DNA from: a bacterium
GTDB lineage: Bacteria > Patescibacteriota > Minisyncoccia > Ryanbacterales > GWA2-47-10b
Direction of reading: 5' to 3'
DNA length: 33,552 bases
NCBI GenBank assembly: GCA_027624915.1
Contig: JAQBTR010000010.1
Coordinates: 1-33,552, forward strand
In this document: piece after piece, positions 1 through 8,072 of the stretch
Numbering within the stretch: position 1 is the first letter of the stretch
Layout: each line of letters begins with the position of its first letter
Notes under the pieces: generated by a model
Databases searched by the model: none
The model's input: the letters and a program-made list of their open reading frames with translations, nothing else
What the model was told of the DNA's origin: nothing
Position numbers and translations under genes: made by a program

Positions 1-794
1 CGATTAAAATTGGTATCTGTAAAAATCTTTAGGTAAAGGGCAAAAAATGATGTGAGTGCTCCAACAAAAAAACTCATAAAGCCGAGTGCGCCAAAAAAGT
101 GTATTGGTCGTCGCGCATACTTGTAGAAAAAATGAAATGCAAGAATATCTAAAAGAACCTTAAATGTACGAGAAAGACCATACTTTGATACACCAAATTT
201 ACGTGCTTCAAATCTAATGGGAAGTTCAGTAATTTTGCCACCTTCCCGAAGTGCGTACGCCGCAATCATACGATGCATATCACCAGAAAATACTATACCC
301 TCAAGAATTTTTTTACGATATACACGAAAATTACAACCATGGTCATGGAGCTTGGCACCAGTAACAAATGATATAAGTCCATTCGCAATCTTTGATGGGA
401 TACGTCGTGTTAGAAACTGTTTTTGCCATCGCTCTCGTCTCCAACCAGTCACAATATCATTTCCTTTTTCAAGTTCATGCAAAAGCATAGGAATGTCTTC
501 GGGTTGATTTTCAAGATCGCCATCGAGAGTAATAATAATATCTCCTCTTGCCTCTTTGATACCAACACCCATAGCGGCTGTCTGACCAGAGTTTCGTCGT
601 AAACGAATAGCTCGAACATCTTCGAGCTTCTTTATTTCTTCATATGTCTTATCAGTCGAGCCATCGTCAACAAAAATAATTTCAAATGGCTTGCCTGTAC
701 TACCCAAGACTGACAAAAGTCTAGTGTACAATGCAGCAACTGAATCTATCTCATTATAAAATGGTACGACAACTGATATTTCTGGACGCTCCAT
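1..794 (-). CDS. GT2 glycosyltransferase, polyprenyl-phosphate sugar transferase type (3' end cut by window)
   Basis: The first 264 residues can be read; the C-terminus lies beyond position 1. The N-terminus has the GT-A pattern of the DPM1/ArnC/GtrB group: a VVVPFYNE start, FVDDGSTD at about residues 42-49 and the metal-binding LDGDLENQP segment near residues 90-98. After about residue 200 comes a hydrophobic stretch, as in family members with C-terminal membrane helices. Family knowledge: these enzymes move a sugar from a nucleotide sugar to undecaprenyl phosphate at the inner face of the membrane, giving a donor for GT-C transferases, three of which lie in this window. The ATG at 794 is chosen because it opens the conserved N-terminus and has a -35/-10 pair just upstream. 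The sugar is unknown. Confidence 0.9.
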   Translation of the reverse strand, partial: MERPEISVVVPFYNEIDSVAALYTRLLSVLGSTGKPFEIIFVDDGSTDKTYEEIKKLEDVRAIRLRRNSGQTAAMGVGIKEARGDIIITLDGDLENQPEDIPMLLHELEKGNDIVTGWRRERWQKQFLTRRIPSKIANGLISFVTGAKLHDHGCNFRVYRKKILEGIVFSGDMHRMIAAYALREGGKITELPIRFEARKFGVSKYGLSRTFKVLLDILAFHFFYKYARRPIHFFGALGFMSFFVGALTSFFALYLKIFTDTNFN

Positions 795-802
795 ACGAGC
801 AA

Positions 803-830
803 ACTATACCACGAAAACTACAAAAATCAA
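803..830 (-). promoter_or_regulatory. Promoter for the GT2 gene, leaderless type
   Basis: On the minus strand TTGATT (825-830), a 16-base spacer and TATAGT (803-808) stand 8 bases before the ATG at 794. No Shine-Dalgarno is visible. The -35 box overlaps the TGA stop of the preceding HddC-like gene. Transcription would begin at or within a few bases of the start codon. Confidence 0.55.
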
Positions 831-1528
831 CTACCAAATGAATCTCTCGCGTCCTTCAACCGATCCGGAGTTCCCATGTCACGAACATACTCTTTTGTAT
901 GATATGCATATACTTTTTCTTCTGCATCAAGGACTAGCGGTAATATATCATTTTCTATACTGCACTGACCATCCGGAATAAAATCTAAAAACCGAGGAGA
1001 AAGAATATAAAGTGATGCAATATTTATATCTGGAAGTTGTACGTCTTTTTGGTGTGGACGCAAAAACAAAACACGAATTTTTTTATCCTCTATGTGAACA
1101 AGGTCGCTGTGCTGAGGGTACTCTGCGTCTTGTACAACAAACGTGGCAATGGCATCGCTATGCTCTTCGTGATATGTAATAAACGATGACATATCAAAGT
1201 CCAATATTATGTCACCGGATACTACCAAAAAATCCTCATTAATTTTGTCGCGTAATACACGTAAGGCGCCAGCTGTTCCTTGTGCATCCTCTTCTTGAAG
1301 GCACTCAACATCCATTCCGAAGCGAGAGCCATCACTACAAAAATTGGCAATCTGCTCACCAAGGTGCCCTGTCAATATAAAAACTTTGGTAATCTCATGC
1401 TTTTTAAAAAGTTTGAGTTGGTGTTCAAGTACTGACTTGCCACCAATCTCAACTAACACCTTTGGAGTTAATCTTGTTAGCTCCCCGAGTCGTGTAGCAC
1501 GACCTCCTGCTAAAATAACGCCTATCAT
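827..1528 (-). CDS. hddC: Sugar-1-phosphate nucleotidylyltransferase, HddC-like
   Basis: The 233-residue protein opens with LAGGRATRLGELT (residues 6-18) followed by PKVLVEIGGKSVLEH, the NTP-binding signature of the sugar-phosphate nucleotidylyltransferase family; SGDIILDF near residue 105 is the metal/nucleotide site. Family role: it joins a sugar 1-phosphate and an NTP to give a nucleotide sugar in the cytoplasm. Its start is fused to the stop of the upstream GHMP kinase by a one-base TAATG overlap, so the two are translationally coupled. The kinase/guanylyltransferase pairing and its length match HddC, which makes GDP-D-glycero-alpha-D-manno-heptose. The symbol rests on that pairing; a mannose- or glucose-1-phosphate enzyme is possible. 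Confidence 0.7.
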   Translation of the reverse strand: MIGVILAGGRATRLGELTRLTPKVLVEIGGKSVLEHQLKLFKKHEITKVFILTGHLGEQIANFCSDGSRFGMDVECLQEEDAQGTAGALRVLRDKINEDFLVVSGDIILDFDMSSFITYHEEHSDAIATFVVQDAEYPQHSDLVHIEDKKIRVLFLRPHQKDVQLPDINIASLYILSPRFLDFIPDGQCSIENDILPLVLDAEEKVYAYHTKEYVRDMGTPDRLKDARDSFGS

Positions 1529-2526
1529 TAGTAATTATCGGTTGGAACGTTATAAATAACCTGACTCCCTAGATTTTCAAACTTAAAGGGAACGTGCAAT
1601 AGATTTGATAGAACTGCTTTTACAGCCATTTGTTTTTCAACCGGAACATAAAAAAGTAAAAAACCGCCTCCGCCAGCGCCAATGAGCTTACCTCCCAGCG
1701 CACCCGCCTTGCGCGCGTTGGAATACATAGAGTTAATATCATCATTTGTTATTTTTGATGTAAGACCGCGCTTAATCATCCACGATTCGTGCAAAAGTTT
1801 TCCGAATTCATCCAAGTCAGCTTTTTCGTCTGTCAAAATATTATATCCCTGATCAACCATCGAGTACATTTTTGCGAGTTCTACTTTTCTTTCTGGTGTC
1901 TTTTTAATCTGCTCTTTAGCTATTTCCGAAGCATTCCTTGGATATCCTGTAAAAAACAACATAAGATTATTCTCTAGTTTAAGTAAACGATCTCTGGAAA
2001 CTGGCACTGGTGTAACACTAATACCTTGTTCTCCACCAAAGACAATCTTATTAAAACCTCCATAGGCAGCCGCCGTCTGATCTTGTGAACCAACACTTTC
2101 CTTTATCCTGTCCTGCTCAACATGAATCGCATCTAGTGCTAGCTGTCGCTTCCCTACTTCATCTCCCTTTAAATTATAAAGCGCATTTAAAAAACCAACT
2201 GTAAACGCGGAGCTAGACCCCAGACCCGACATGCCTGGTACATCTGCATTGTGCTGCATCTCAATCCCCTTAGAAAAAGCCATGTGCGCCAAACACTCTC
2301 GAACAGATGGGTGTTCAATCTCTTTTTGTGTTTTTGTTTCTTCTAGCTTTACGTACCTAATGCGATAATTGCAGTCAAAAAATGGAGGTATGTAACGTGC
2401 CGTAATATAACAATATTTATCAATCGTAGCCGAAAGAACGGCCCCACCGTGCTCCTTGTACCAAACAGGATAATCGGTGCCACCACCAAAAAATGATATT
2501 CGAAATGGAGTTCTAGTAATTAACAT
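1528..2526 (-). CDS. hddA: GHMP kinase, D-glycero-D-manno-heptose 7-phosphate kinase-like
   Basis: The 332-residue protein begins RTPFRISFFGGGTDYP, the typical N-terminus of HddA-type GHMP kinases. It has the ATP-binding PGMSGLGSSSAF loop at about residues 96-107 and a C-terminal GGKLIGAGGGGF segment, the third GHMP motif. Family role: ATP-dependent phosphorylation of the anomeric carbon of a heptose 7-phosphate, giving the substrate for HddC. It overlaps the HddC-like gene by one base. No Shine-Dalgarno is seen; TATAGT lies five bases before the ATG, so the mRNA may be leaderless. The partner isomerase GmhA and phosphatase GmhB are not in the window. Fucokinase-like activity is an alternative, but sequence style favours HddA. 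Confidence 0.75.
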   Translation of the reverse strand: MLITRTPFRISFFGGGTDYPVWYKEHGGAVLSATIDKYCYITARYIPPFFDCNYRIRYVKLEETKTQKEIEHPSVRECLAHMAFSKGIEMQHNADVPGMSGLGSSSAFTVGFLNALYNLKGDEVGKRQLALDAIHVEQDRIKESVGSQDQTAAAYGGFNKIVFGGEQGISVTPVPVSRDRLLKLENNLMLFFTGYPRNASEIAKEQIKKTPERKVELAKMYSMVDQGYNILTDEKADLDEFGKLLHESWMIKRGLTSKITNDDINSMYSNARKAGALGGKLIGAGGGGFLLFYVPVEKQMAVKAVLSNLLHVPFKFENLGSQVIYNVPTDNY

Positions 2527-2531
2527 ACGCG

Positions 2532-2537
2532 ACTATA
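2532..2537 (-). promoter_or_regulatory. -10 element of the hddA-hddC operon, leaderless type
   Basis: The minus strand reads TATAGT five bases before the hddA start codon at 2526. No convincing -35 was found at 16-18 bases, and no Shine-Dalgarno is present. The spacing fits transcription starting on the ATG. Confidence 0.4.
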
Positions 2538-2566
2538 GGATAGTTGTTTTTTGACTAAAAATCAAA

Positions 2567-2596
2567 CAAAAAAGCTAGCACTAATGAATGCTAGCT
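2567..2596 (-). terminator. Intrinsic terminator of the radical SAM gene
   Basis: An 8-base-pair stem (2573-2580 with 2589-2596, core GCTAGCA) has an 8-base loop and is followed on the minus strand by a T run. The TAG stop of the radical SAM gene (2591-2593) lies inside the hairpin arm. Confidence 0.8.
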
Positions 2597-4558
2597 TGCG
2601 CTGTATAATATGTGTCGAGTCTTGGAAACAGACCCTATATATGCGCCCCTCTTATATCCGAACCATACAACATGTCTCAACCAATCTTCAAAATCAGCAT
2701 AATGATCGCCATGGTCAAGTTCATACGATATTTGACCGGCGACCAGTCCTTGCTCCGTACCTTCGAGCACTGAACGATAGAGCTCCCAAATATTATATGT
2801 CGTTGAAGCAGTTGACTGTATGTGTCTCGGCAATCGCATCAACATATGATTAAGATACACTGATTGTTTGAGTACATCCTGTGAGGTCTCGCTAGAGTAT
2901 CTTTGAAGCTCGGGTGCCCGCAAAAGAAGATCAAGAGCCTCCTCGTAAAACTTTTGTAAGACACCTTCTTTATAGAGTTGGATGAATATATATTCGTCTG
3001 CTGGCCAGTATAGATTTAACCATTCTGGCACGGCACAGTATTCAACCTCACCTCTCTGAATTCTACGCGCCTTCTCAATAAAAAACTGGCTAATGTAGGC
3101 GGTTAGCGGATGGCTAGATTTGTCAGCATAGAGAAACTGCTCAAACATCCAACGATACGGAACTTTTGCCACCTTGTTTAGTACAACGAGTGGAATTTGC
3201 AAAAGTTTGTCGAAATGCAAAAGTGAGACCATCCATGCATATGCTCGTGCCTTCGCCCAATCTTCGCGACTCATTGTAGAGGTTGAAATCACTAGCTCTT
3301 CGAGCTCTGGAATACCATCAACAGTTCCATCAATCGATCCATGGTGGAAAGACGTATGAACCGTAACAGATTCCATTTCATAACGTTTTTGATATGCGGG
3401 GTTGCCCATCTCAGCATTTGGAAGAAGCGAAAGATTACCAAACTGAATTCGATTGTGTTGTCCATGCATAATCGCTGTCGCGATTCCGTCAACATACGAA
3501 TCATACGTCTCTTCTGGTAGGCCAAGTAGGTAGTCACTAACGGTTGGGATGCCAACCGCCGTATAACGACGCTGCAGTTCTCGATATACACTTAACTTGA
3601 TGTTATCTCTATGAATAGCCGTGAGCGTGGGTTCGTGTAACGATTGAAAGGCAAGCAATGCCCCTTGCTGAAGACCCGACTCACTCAAAATCGTCTGAAC
3701 TTCAAAAATGTTATCGCCTGCATTTTTTGCTGCCTGTACAGAAAGGCGGTGCGGAAGACCATATCTTGCCTTAACTTCTGCCGCATAACGAGCAAGTTCG
3801 ATGTCTCTTGGGATAATCCCAAAGTTAGCATCACAACAGAAAATGAATTCGACACCGTGAGAGGCAAACCATTCTATTTCTTGTCTTAGAATGTTTTCAT
3901 CAAACCTAGAAAACTTCTGTCCTATGGCTGACCCCCAGTCACAAAAATCACAGCTGTATGGACAACCTCTATTTGTTTCCCAAAGAGCTTGCCAAATAAC
4001 ACCCGGATTGTTCTCCATCAAACTATCAAATACACCAGATAGGTATGGGGATGGAACCTGGGCTAGATCGGCATCCTTCATTCTGCCCACCCTCTCAGTC
4101 ATCTGATACTCACCATCGGCATCCAAAAAACTTACCGACGGAATTTGTGTCCAATGGAAAGATTTAGCATAACGAAGAACTTCTACAAAAACGCGTTCGC
4201 CTTCGTTATGACACGCAATGTCAATGTACGGATGTTTGCGCAAAAATGCTTCAGATCTGTCAGGGGTCTGAGGACCACCAACAAAAATAAGAACGTCAGG
4301 TCGCCTCTCTTTTAATCGACGCGCAACAGCCAAAGAAAACTGTTCGTTCCAAACATAGAGACTCATACCAACCAAATCGGAAGAGATAAGTGCCTCAACC
4401 GCCTCTTCTATGGGCATACGCCTGTAGAGCGGGTCGAGATACTCAACACCAAGATCTGGTGCTGCGTGATTTGCGTATGACATTAAGCATCCAGCAGAAT
4501 AAGGGAAGTAATACTGATCCCCCATAGCATAATTAAACTGAGTGAGACCCACCTTCAT
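2591..4558 (-). CDS. B12-binding-domain radical SAM protein
   Basis: The 655-residue protein has a cobalamin-binding-like Rossmann domain at about residues 1-160 (SAGCLMSYAN, GMSLYVWNEQ, FVGGPQTPD, NEGERVF) and a radical SAM core with the cluster motif C199-x3-C203-x2-C206 (GCPYSCDFCDW). A long C-terminal helical region follows from about residue 420. I see no DxHxxG histidine, as is common in radical SAM cobalamin proteins. Family role: C-methylation or other radical chemistry at unactivated carbons using SAM, a 4Fe-4S cluster and usually cobalamin. Its place beside a methyltransferase, SDRs and a dioxygenase suggests it tailors the sugar made here, but the substrate cannot be read from sequence. 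It has a strong Shine-Dalgarno (AAAGGAG) 8-9 bases before the ATG, its own promoter and its own terminator. Confidence 0.85.
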   Translation of the reverse strand: MKVGLTQFNYAMGDQYYFPYSAGCLMSYANHAAPDLGVEYLDPLYRRMPIEEAVEALISSDLVGMSLYVWNEQFSLAVARRLKERRPDVLIFVGGPQTPDRSEAFLRKHPYIDIACHNEGERVFVEVLRYAKSFHWTQIPSVSFLDADGEYQMTERVGRMKDADLAQVPSPYLSGVFDSLMENNPGVIWQALWETNRGCPYSCDFCDWGSAIGQKFSRFDENILRQEIEWFASHGVEFIFCCDANFGIIPRDIELARYAAEVKARYGLPHRLSVQAAKNAGDNIFEVQTILSESGLQQGALLAFQSLHEPTLTAIHRDNIKLSVYRELQRRYTAVGIPTVSDYLLGLPEETYDSYVDGIATAIMHGQHNRIQFGNLSLLPNAEMGNPAYQKRYEMESVTVHTSFHHGSIDGTVDGIPELEELVISTSTMSREDWAKARAYAWMVSLLHFDKLLQIPLVVLNKVAKVPYRWMFEQFLYADKSSHPLTAYISQFFIEKARRIQRGEVEYCAVPEWLNLYWPADEYIFIQLYKEGVLQKFYEEALDLLLRAPELQRYSSETSQDVLKQSVYLNHMLMRLPRHIQSTASTTYNIWELYRSVLEGTEQGLVAGQISYELDHGDHYADFEDWLRHVVWFGYKRGAYIGSVSKTRHILYSAS

Positions 4559-4587
4559 GGCGAGAGCTCCTTTCTCTTTCTAGCCCA

Positions 4588-4615
4588 AAAGTACCCTATT
4601 TACACAAAATGTCAA
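4588..4615 (-). promoter_or_regulatory. Promoter of the radical SAM gene
   Basis: Minus strand TTGACA (4610-4615), 16-base spacer, TACTTT (4588-4593). The -35 hexamer is perfect and sits directly after the T run of the preceding terminator. The leader is about 23 bases and contains the Shine-Dalgarno. Confidence 0.6.
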
Positions 4616-4642
4616 TAAAAAAGAGCCCCTATGCTGGGGCCC
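4616..4642 (-). terminator. Intrinsic terminator of the 311-residue methyltransferase gene
   Basis: A GC-rich stem (GCCCC at 4625-4629 with GGGGC at 4636-4640) with a 6-base loop is followed on the minus strand by CTTTTTT. The TAG stop (4629-4631) is inside the hairpin. The T run leads directly into the TTGACA of the next promoter. Confidence 0.75.
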
Positions 4643-5564
4643 AAACATCGAAAGAATATCCATCTTGAAACGTATTTCCGCACTTAACTCTTTGAGTATG
4701 GATAACCTTTATTGTACCGTTAACTTCAAACGGCTCTAGAAATTCGGAAACATATCCTGATAAGTACCCACGAGCTTTGTGAAACCTATACGCAAGATAG
4801 TCAATCAAGCTTGAACGATCATACCATTCGAGCATTGGATCAACATGAATAACTCGTGCTGGCTTCTTCTCAAGTAAAAAATCTATAAAAGGCATCCACT
4901 CACCTCCCATTTGCTCAAAAGCACTAAACAAGAGGATTGTGGTATTTTCTGGAAATTTGACATGATCGTCGGGATGGAACATGTCAAAAACTGTTCCATG
5001 CATATTCCATCCAAAGTGTCGCTTGAGAACTTCAGGAATTTTACTTGCCGATTGAGCCCAATCATAACCACGATATTCTCTACTTGGAAAAAGTTGAGCA
5101 AGTCCCGCCAAATTGTGATATGGACCACATCCAAATTCATGAACCGGACCGTGCGATCCAAAAAAATTTAGAAAAAGCCAGAGCTGAAATACTTTACGAA
5201 TGCCCAACTCAAAATGCTCATCTAATGGAATGATATAATCCCCCATCCATCTAACGGGAAAAACATCTCGGTCATAATATTTTGGCCACAGCGAATCAAG
5301 AGTATGTGTCCGTTTTAGTTCCTCAAGATTTTCTAGCCATCCGTCCTCCCAAACAGAAAGCCGATTCGGGCCAGCAACCGCAAGAGAACCAGAATCAATT
5401 CTTTCTATAATTCCTCGAATAATGCCGTCACGCTCCTCTTTGGTTGGCTTTCGAAACCGAAGATCTAAGTCAACAATGAGCCGTTGACACATATTTGGTA
5501 GAGCACCTTTTGAAATTGAAAGAAGCTCGGCAAAATCACTAACTCCCAGTTTGTATTCTTTCAT
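4629..5564 (-). CDS. Class I SAM-dependent methyltransferase-like protein
   Basis: The 311-residue protein has one recognisable motif, VHEFGCGPYHN at about residues 141-151, which matches motif I of Rossmann-fold methyltransferases (E/DxGxGxG with a Tyr in the loop). GYDWAQSA near residue 168 fits the acidic ribose-binding strand. The first 130 residues do not resemble a family I can name and may form a substrate-binding lid. An AAGGAGG sits four bases before the ATG. It is a single gene between two terminators, next to the radical SAM gene, so a role in methylating the same product is reasonable. O-, N- or C-methylation cannot be told from sequence, and loss of catalysis cannot be ruled out. 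Confidence 0.65.
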   Translation of the reverse strand: MKEYKLGVSDFAELLSISKGALPNMCQRLIVDLDLRFRKPTKEERDGIIRGIIERIDSGSLAVAGPNRLSVWEDGWLENLEELKRTHTLDSLWPKYYDRDVFPVRWMGDYIIPLDEHFELGIRKVFQLWLFLNFFGSHGPVHEFGCGPYHNLAGLAQLFPSREYRGYDWAQSASKIPEVLKRHFGWNMHGTVFDMFHPDDHVKFPENTTILLFSAFEQMGGEWMPFIDFLLEKKPARVIHVDPMLEWYDRSSLIDYLAYRFHKARGYLSGYVSEFLEPFEVNGTIKVIHTQRVKCGNTFQDGYSFDVWAPA

Positions 5565-5610
5565 CTATCCTCCTTCAAAGATCAAACTACAAAGACGCTA
5601 TCACATAAAT

Positions 5611-5637
5611 AAAAAATGCGCCACTTATAGTGACGCA
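5611..5637 (-). terminator. Intrinsic terminator of the SDR gene at 5625-6602
   Basis: A 9-position stem with one mismatch (5617-5625 with 5629-5637) and a 3-base loop is followed by a T6 run on the minus strand. The TAA stop (5625-5627) overlaps the left arm and loop. Confidence 0.8.
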
Positions 5638-6602
5638 AATGGATCGTAACGACTCTTGTCTTTTTTGTGAGACCGATACCAATCAAATGTTTCTCGAATG
5701 CCATCTCTCAACGAAACCTCGGGTTTCCAACCCATTTTCCTTGCACGATGTATGAGCAAAACTCTTTTTGAGTCTCCCGTAGAAACTTGCTGGTCGCCAA
5801 GTATAACCTGAACATCTCTACCAGAAACATCGATAACTGTCTTAATAAGCCCGAGAATACTCACGCCGACTCCTGTGCCAAGATTGATAGGGCCGCCCAC
5901 AACTTCTTGCTCTGCAGCCATGAACATACCACGAGCCACATCCTTTGCGTAAACGATGTCACGAATCGCATCTGGTTGACCACGTAGAACAAACGGATCC
6001 TCTCCACCCTCAATACGCCTAATGAACGATGGAACCACCATAGCTGCGGGGGACGCAAAATCATCCCACGGACCATAGGTATTTGCTGGTCGAACAATAG
6101 AAATTCTAAATTCTGGATACTGCTCTTGATAGGCTTGTGCCTGCATCTCCCCCATACGCTTTGCCCAGCCAGGATACCAATCATTTCGAGATGGGGCTGG
6201 ACCAATATCGTCTTCATCAAAGACTGGGGATGGTGCATACACTGCAAGCGAACTTGCAATCAAAATCCCCTCAGAGCAACTTTCACGAGCAGCTCTCAAC
6301 ATATTCATGTCTAAAAGAGCATTGTGATCAAACATTGTTGCAGGTTTCTCGCGAACAAGTTGGGGAGACCCCTTGCTGCACAAAAGATTAAATACATAAT
6401 CCATACCAAAGCATGCATCTCTACAGGCTCCAGGATCAAGAAGATTCATCATGCGAAACTCTGTGTGTGGATTTGCTCGAGATGGATGATCCATCGATAC
6501 CACTCGAACATTGGCTCCCGCCTCCAAAAGAAGAATGACAAGATGCTGACCAATGAGACCCGTGCCACCGGCAACGAGGACGTCTTTGTTTTTGAAGTCC
6601 AT
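5625..6602 (-). CDS. Extended SDR, NAD-dependent epimerase/reductase with altered active site
   Basis: The 325-residue protein has the NAD(P)-binding GGTGLIG at 12-18, SSLAVYAP at 117-124 (catalytic serine), RPANTYGPWDDF near 175 and a C-terminal GWKPEVSLRDGI, all typical of extended SDRs such as GDP-fucose synthase and UDP-sugar epimerases. The usual YxxxK is altered: the DNA encodes Y143-P-G-W-A-K148, so the residue four before the lysine is proline and the tyrosine is one place further away. It may have shifted catalysis or lost one step. The Shine-Dalgarno AAGGGGG precedes the ATG by five bases. It may be the 4-keto reductase or an epimerase for the sugar of this region; the substrate is inferred only from context. 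Confidence 0.85.
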   Translation of the reverse strand: MDFKNKDVLVAGGTGLIGQHLVILLLEAGANVRVVSMDHPSRANPHTEFRMMNLLDPGACRDACFGMDYVFNLLCSKGSPQLVREKPATMFDHNALLDMNMLRAARESCSEGILIASSLAVYAPSPVFDEDDIGPAPSRNDWYPGWAKRMGEMQAQAYQEQYPEFRISIVRPANTYGPWDDFASPAAMVVPSFIRRIEGGEDPFVLRGQPDAIRDIVYAKDVARGMFMAAEQEVVGGPINLGTGVGVSILGLIKTVIDVSGRDVQVILGDQQVSTGDSKRVLLIHRARKMGWKPEVSLRDGIRETFDWYRSHKKDKSRYDPFASL

Positions 6603-6643
6603 CTGAACCCCCTTTTTCTGTCACAAGAATACAACAAATAAAT

Positions 6644-6668
6644 AAAAAAGCAAGCCGCTTGGCTTGCT
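6644..6668 (-). terminator. Intrinsic terminator of the PhyH dioxygenase gene
   Basis: A perfect 8-base-pair stem AGCAAGCC/GGCTTGCT (6649-6656 with 6661-6668) has a 4-base loop and a T6 run on the minus strand. The TAG stop (6667-6669) overlaps the hairpin arm. Confidence 0.85.
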
Positions 6669-7362
6669 AGTCGCGAAGACTCATGGGTTCTCGCTTTGCT
6701 TCTTTTCCAGTTTTATAAGGAGCACCTTTTGTGATGTACGGCACAAGCAGCATGGGTCTTGATCGAGTCGGATGCGTATTTGATCGCGAACCATGAATTG
6801 CATTACCGTGCAGAAAAAGAACACTTCCTTGAGGCATATAGAGATCCAACTTGTGATACTGCGGAGGAGGAACAACTTTGTGCCCGGGCTGCTCTCCTTC
6901 TCCCTCATGGAAACTCCTTGCCGCTTCATATGGCAACAGTGGCTCCACATGTGAGCCAGGATAAATATACATACCACCATTTCCCGGGTCATGATCAACA
7001 AAGTTGAAATTACCGGTAATATACATTCCGTATGGAGATGCGGGATATGCATTATCCTGATGTGGGTTCCAAGCCTGATACCCAAATCGAGTACCAGCCT
7101 CTTTAAAAAGAAACATCGATTGGAGACAGACCACCTCTCCCTCTTGGAGGTATTCTAGATAGTCCACGATGGTTGAATTTCGCACCAAGGCTCGGACTCG
7201 CTCATCGGTTCGATGAAGATTCATCAGCCCAGCGTAATCATCACTCTCTCTATACCCTTCAAAAACACCTAGAATATAACGACACTCATCGGGAGAAAAA
7301 ATATCAGGAACAACAAGATAGCCGTTTGTTCTATAGAAAAATCGTTCTCCTGGCGTTGGCAT
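6667..7362 (-). CDS. PhyH-family Fe(II)/2-oxoglutarate dioxygenase
   Basis: The protein is 231 residues from the ATG at 7362. That start is chosen because AAGGAGG stands five bases before it; a TTG at 7377 would place the Shine-Dalgarno inside the gene. The iron triad can be read: H101-x-D103 (NPHQDNAYP) and H190 (GNAIHGSRSN), with R200 or R202 as the likely 2-oxoglutarate anchor. GNFNFVDHDPGNGGMYIYPGSH is the family core. Family role: hydroxylation, desaturation or ring-forming oxidation of small molecules. Related PhyH enzymes oxidise sugar units in orthosomycin antibiotics, so an oxidised sugar product is plausible here. The substrate is unknown. Confidence 0.85.
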   Translation of the reverse strand: MPTPGERFFYRTNGYLVVPDIFSPDECRYILGVFEGYRESDDYAGLMNLHRTDERVRALVRNSTIVDYLEYLQEGEVVCLQSMFLFKEAGTRFGYQAWNPHQDNAYPASPYGMYITGNFNFVDHDPGNGGMYIYPGSHVEPLLPYEAARSFHEGEGEQPGHKVVPPPQYHKLDLYMPQGSVLFLHGNAIHGSRSNTHPTRSRPMLLVPYITKGAPYKTGKEAKREPMSLRD

Positions 7363-7393
7363 GAAAGCCTCCTTCAAGGTTCAAACCTACCTA

Positions 7394-7422
7394 TCTATAT
7401 CGTGTTTTTAAGTACTAGTCAA
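7394..7422 (-). promoter_or_regulatory. Promoter of the PhyH gene
   Basis: Minus strand TTGACT (7417-7422), 17-base spacer, TATAGA (7394-7399). The -35 box contains the TGA stop of the upstream HAD gene (7419-7421). A leader of about 25 bases carries the AAGGAGG. Confidence 0.7.
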
Positions 7423-8072
7423 ACTAATAGCTCATTTATATTTTTCGTATTTCTTAAATCCTCAAATGAAGAAATAACTTCATCCGCGGCACGTAACGCA
7501 TGATTGTCGCATGTAGAAGTAATGGCAATGCAATATGAGCCAGCAGCCTTTGCCGAATCAACGCCAAGCGGCGCATTTTCGACTGCTATACATTCTTCTG
7601 GTAAAACGCTAATCATCCTAGCACCCATAAGATATGGATCGGGGTGAGGCTTACCATGTTCTGTTGTGTCTCCCGTGACGAGGGCTGTGAACATATTCAA
7701 AAAATCTTTTGGCAAAGACTTCTCCATACGATCACGAAGACCGGCTGTAACTATAGCGCATGGAATATTCTTCTTACGTAACTCACCCACCAATTCATAC
7801 ACGCCTGGATATATATAAACACCATCCTTCGCACCCTCTAAATAGTATTTTTCTTTTTTCTTTGTTATCTCACCGGCCTTATCTGCATCGAGTCCAAACC
7901 TTTCTGTAAATTTATCCGAAAGCAAAGAAAGCTTCGTGCCCTCAAATGGATAGTAATCATCTTCTTTTAAGTCCGCACCGAAATCTAACAAGGCCTTATG
8001 CCAAGCACGAAAATGAGACTCCATGGTATTAGCCAAAACACCATCGAAATCAAATAGGACTCCTTTATACAT
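7419..8072 (-). CDS. HAD-superfamily phosphatase/phosphomutase, beta-phosphoglucomutase-like
   Basis: The protein is 217 residues from the ATG at 8072, which forms a TAATG overlap with the stop of the DJ-1 gene; the longer reading frame to 8105 would run inside that gene. DFDGV at residues 8-12 holds the nucleophile and acid-base aspartates (D8, D10), followed by a helical cap (about 18-90), VTAGL near 109 (motif II), the lysine of HGKPHPDPY (motif III) and AVENAPLGV (motif IV). This is the C1-cap HAD pattern of beta-phosphoglucomutase and small sugar phosphatases. Role inferred: removing or moving a phosphate on a sugar intermediate. It is not the GmhB type, which has a different motif spacing. 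Confidence 0.85.
   Translation of the reverse strand: MYKGVLFDFDGVLANTMESHFRAWHKALLDFGADLKEDDYYPFEGTKLSLLSDKFTERFGLDADKAGEITKKKEKYYLEGAKDGVYIYPGVYELVGELRKKNIPCAIVTAGLRDRMEKSLPKDFLNMFTALVTGDTTEHGKPHPDPYLMGARMISVLPEECIAVENAPLGVDSAKAAGSYCIAITSTCDNHALRAADEVISSFEDLRNTKNINELLV

Noticed and set aside
217-507. Plus-strand reading frame of 96 residues
   Set aside because: It is a shadow of the GT2 gene on the minus strand, with no family pattern and no start signal.
7419-8072. HAD protein as the missing GmhB heptose phosphatase
   Set aside because: It has a helical C1 cap and beta-phosphoglucomutase-type motifs, whereas GmhB is a HisB-type HAD without this cap and with cysteine-based zinc ligands that are absent here.
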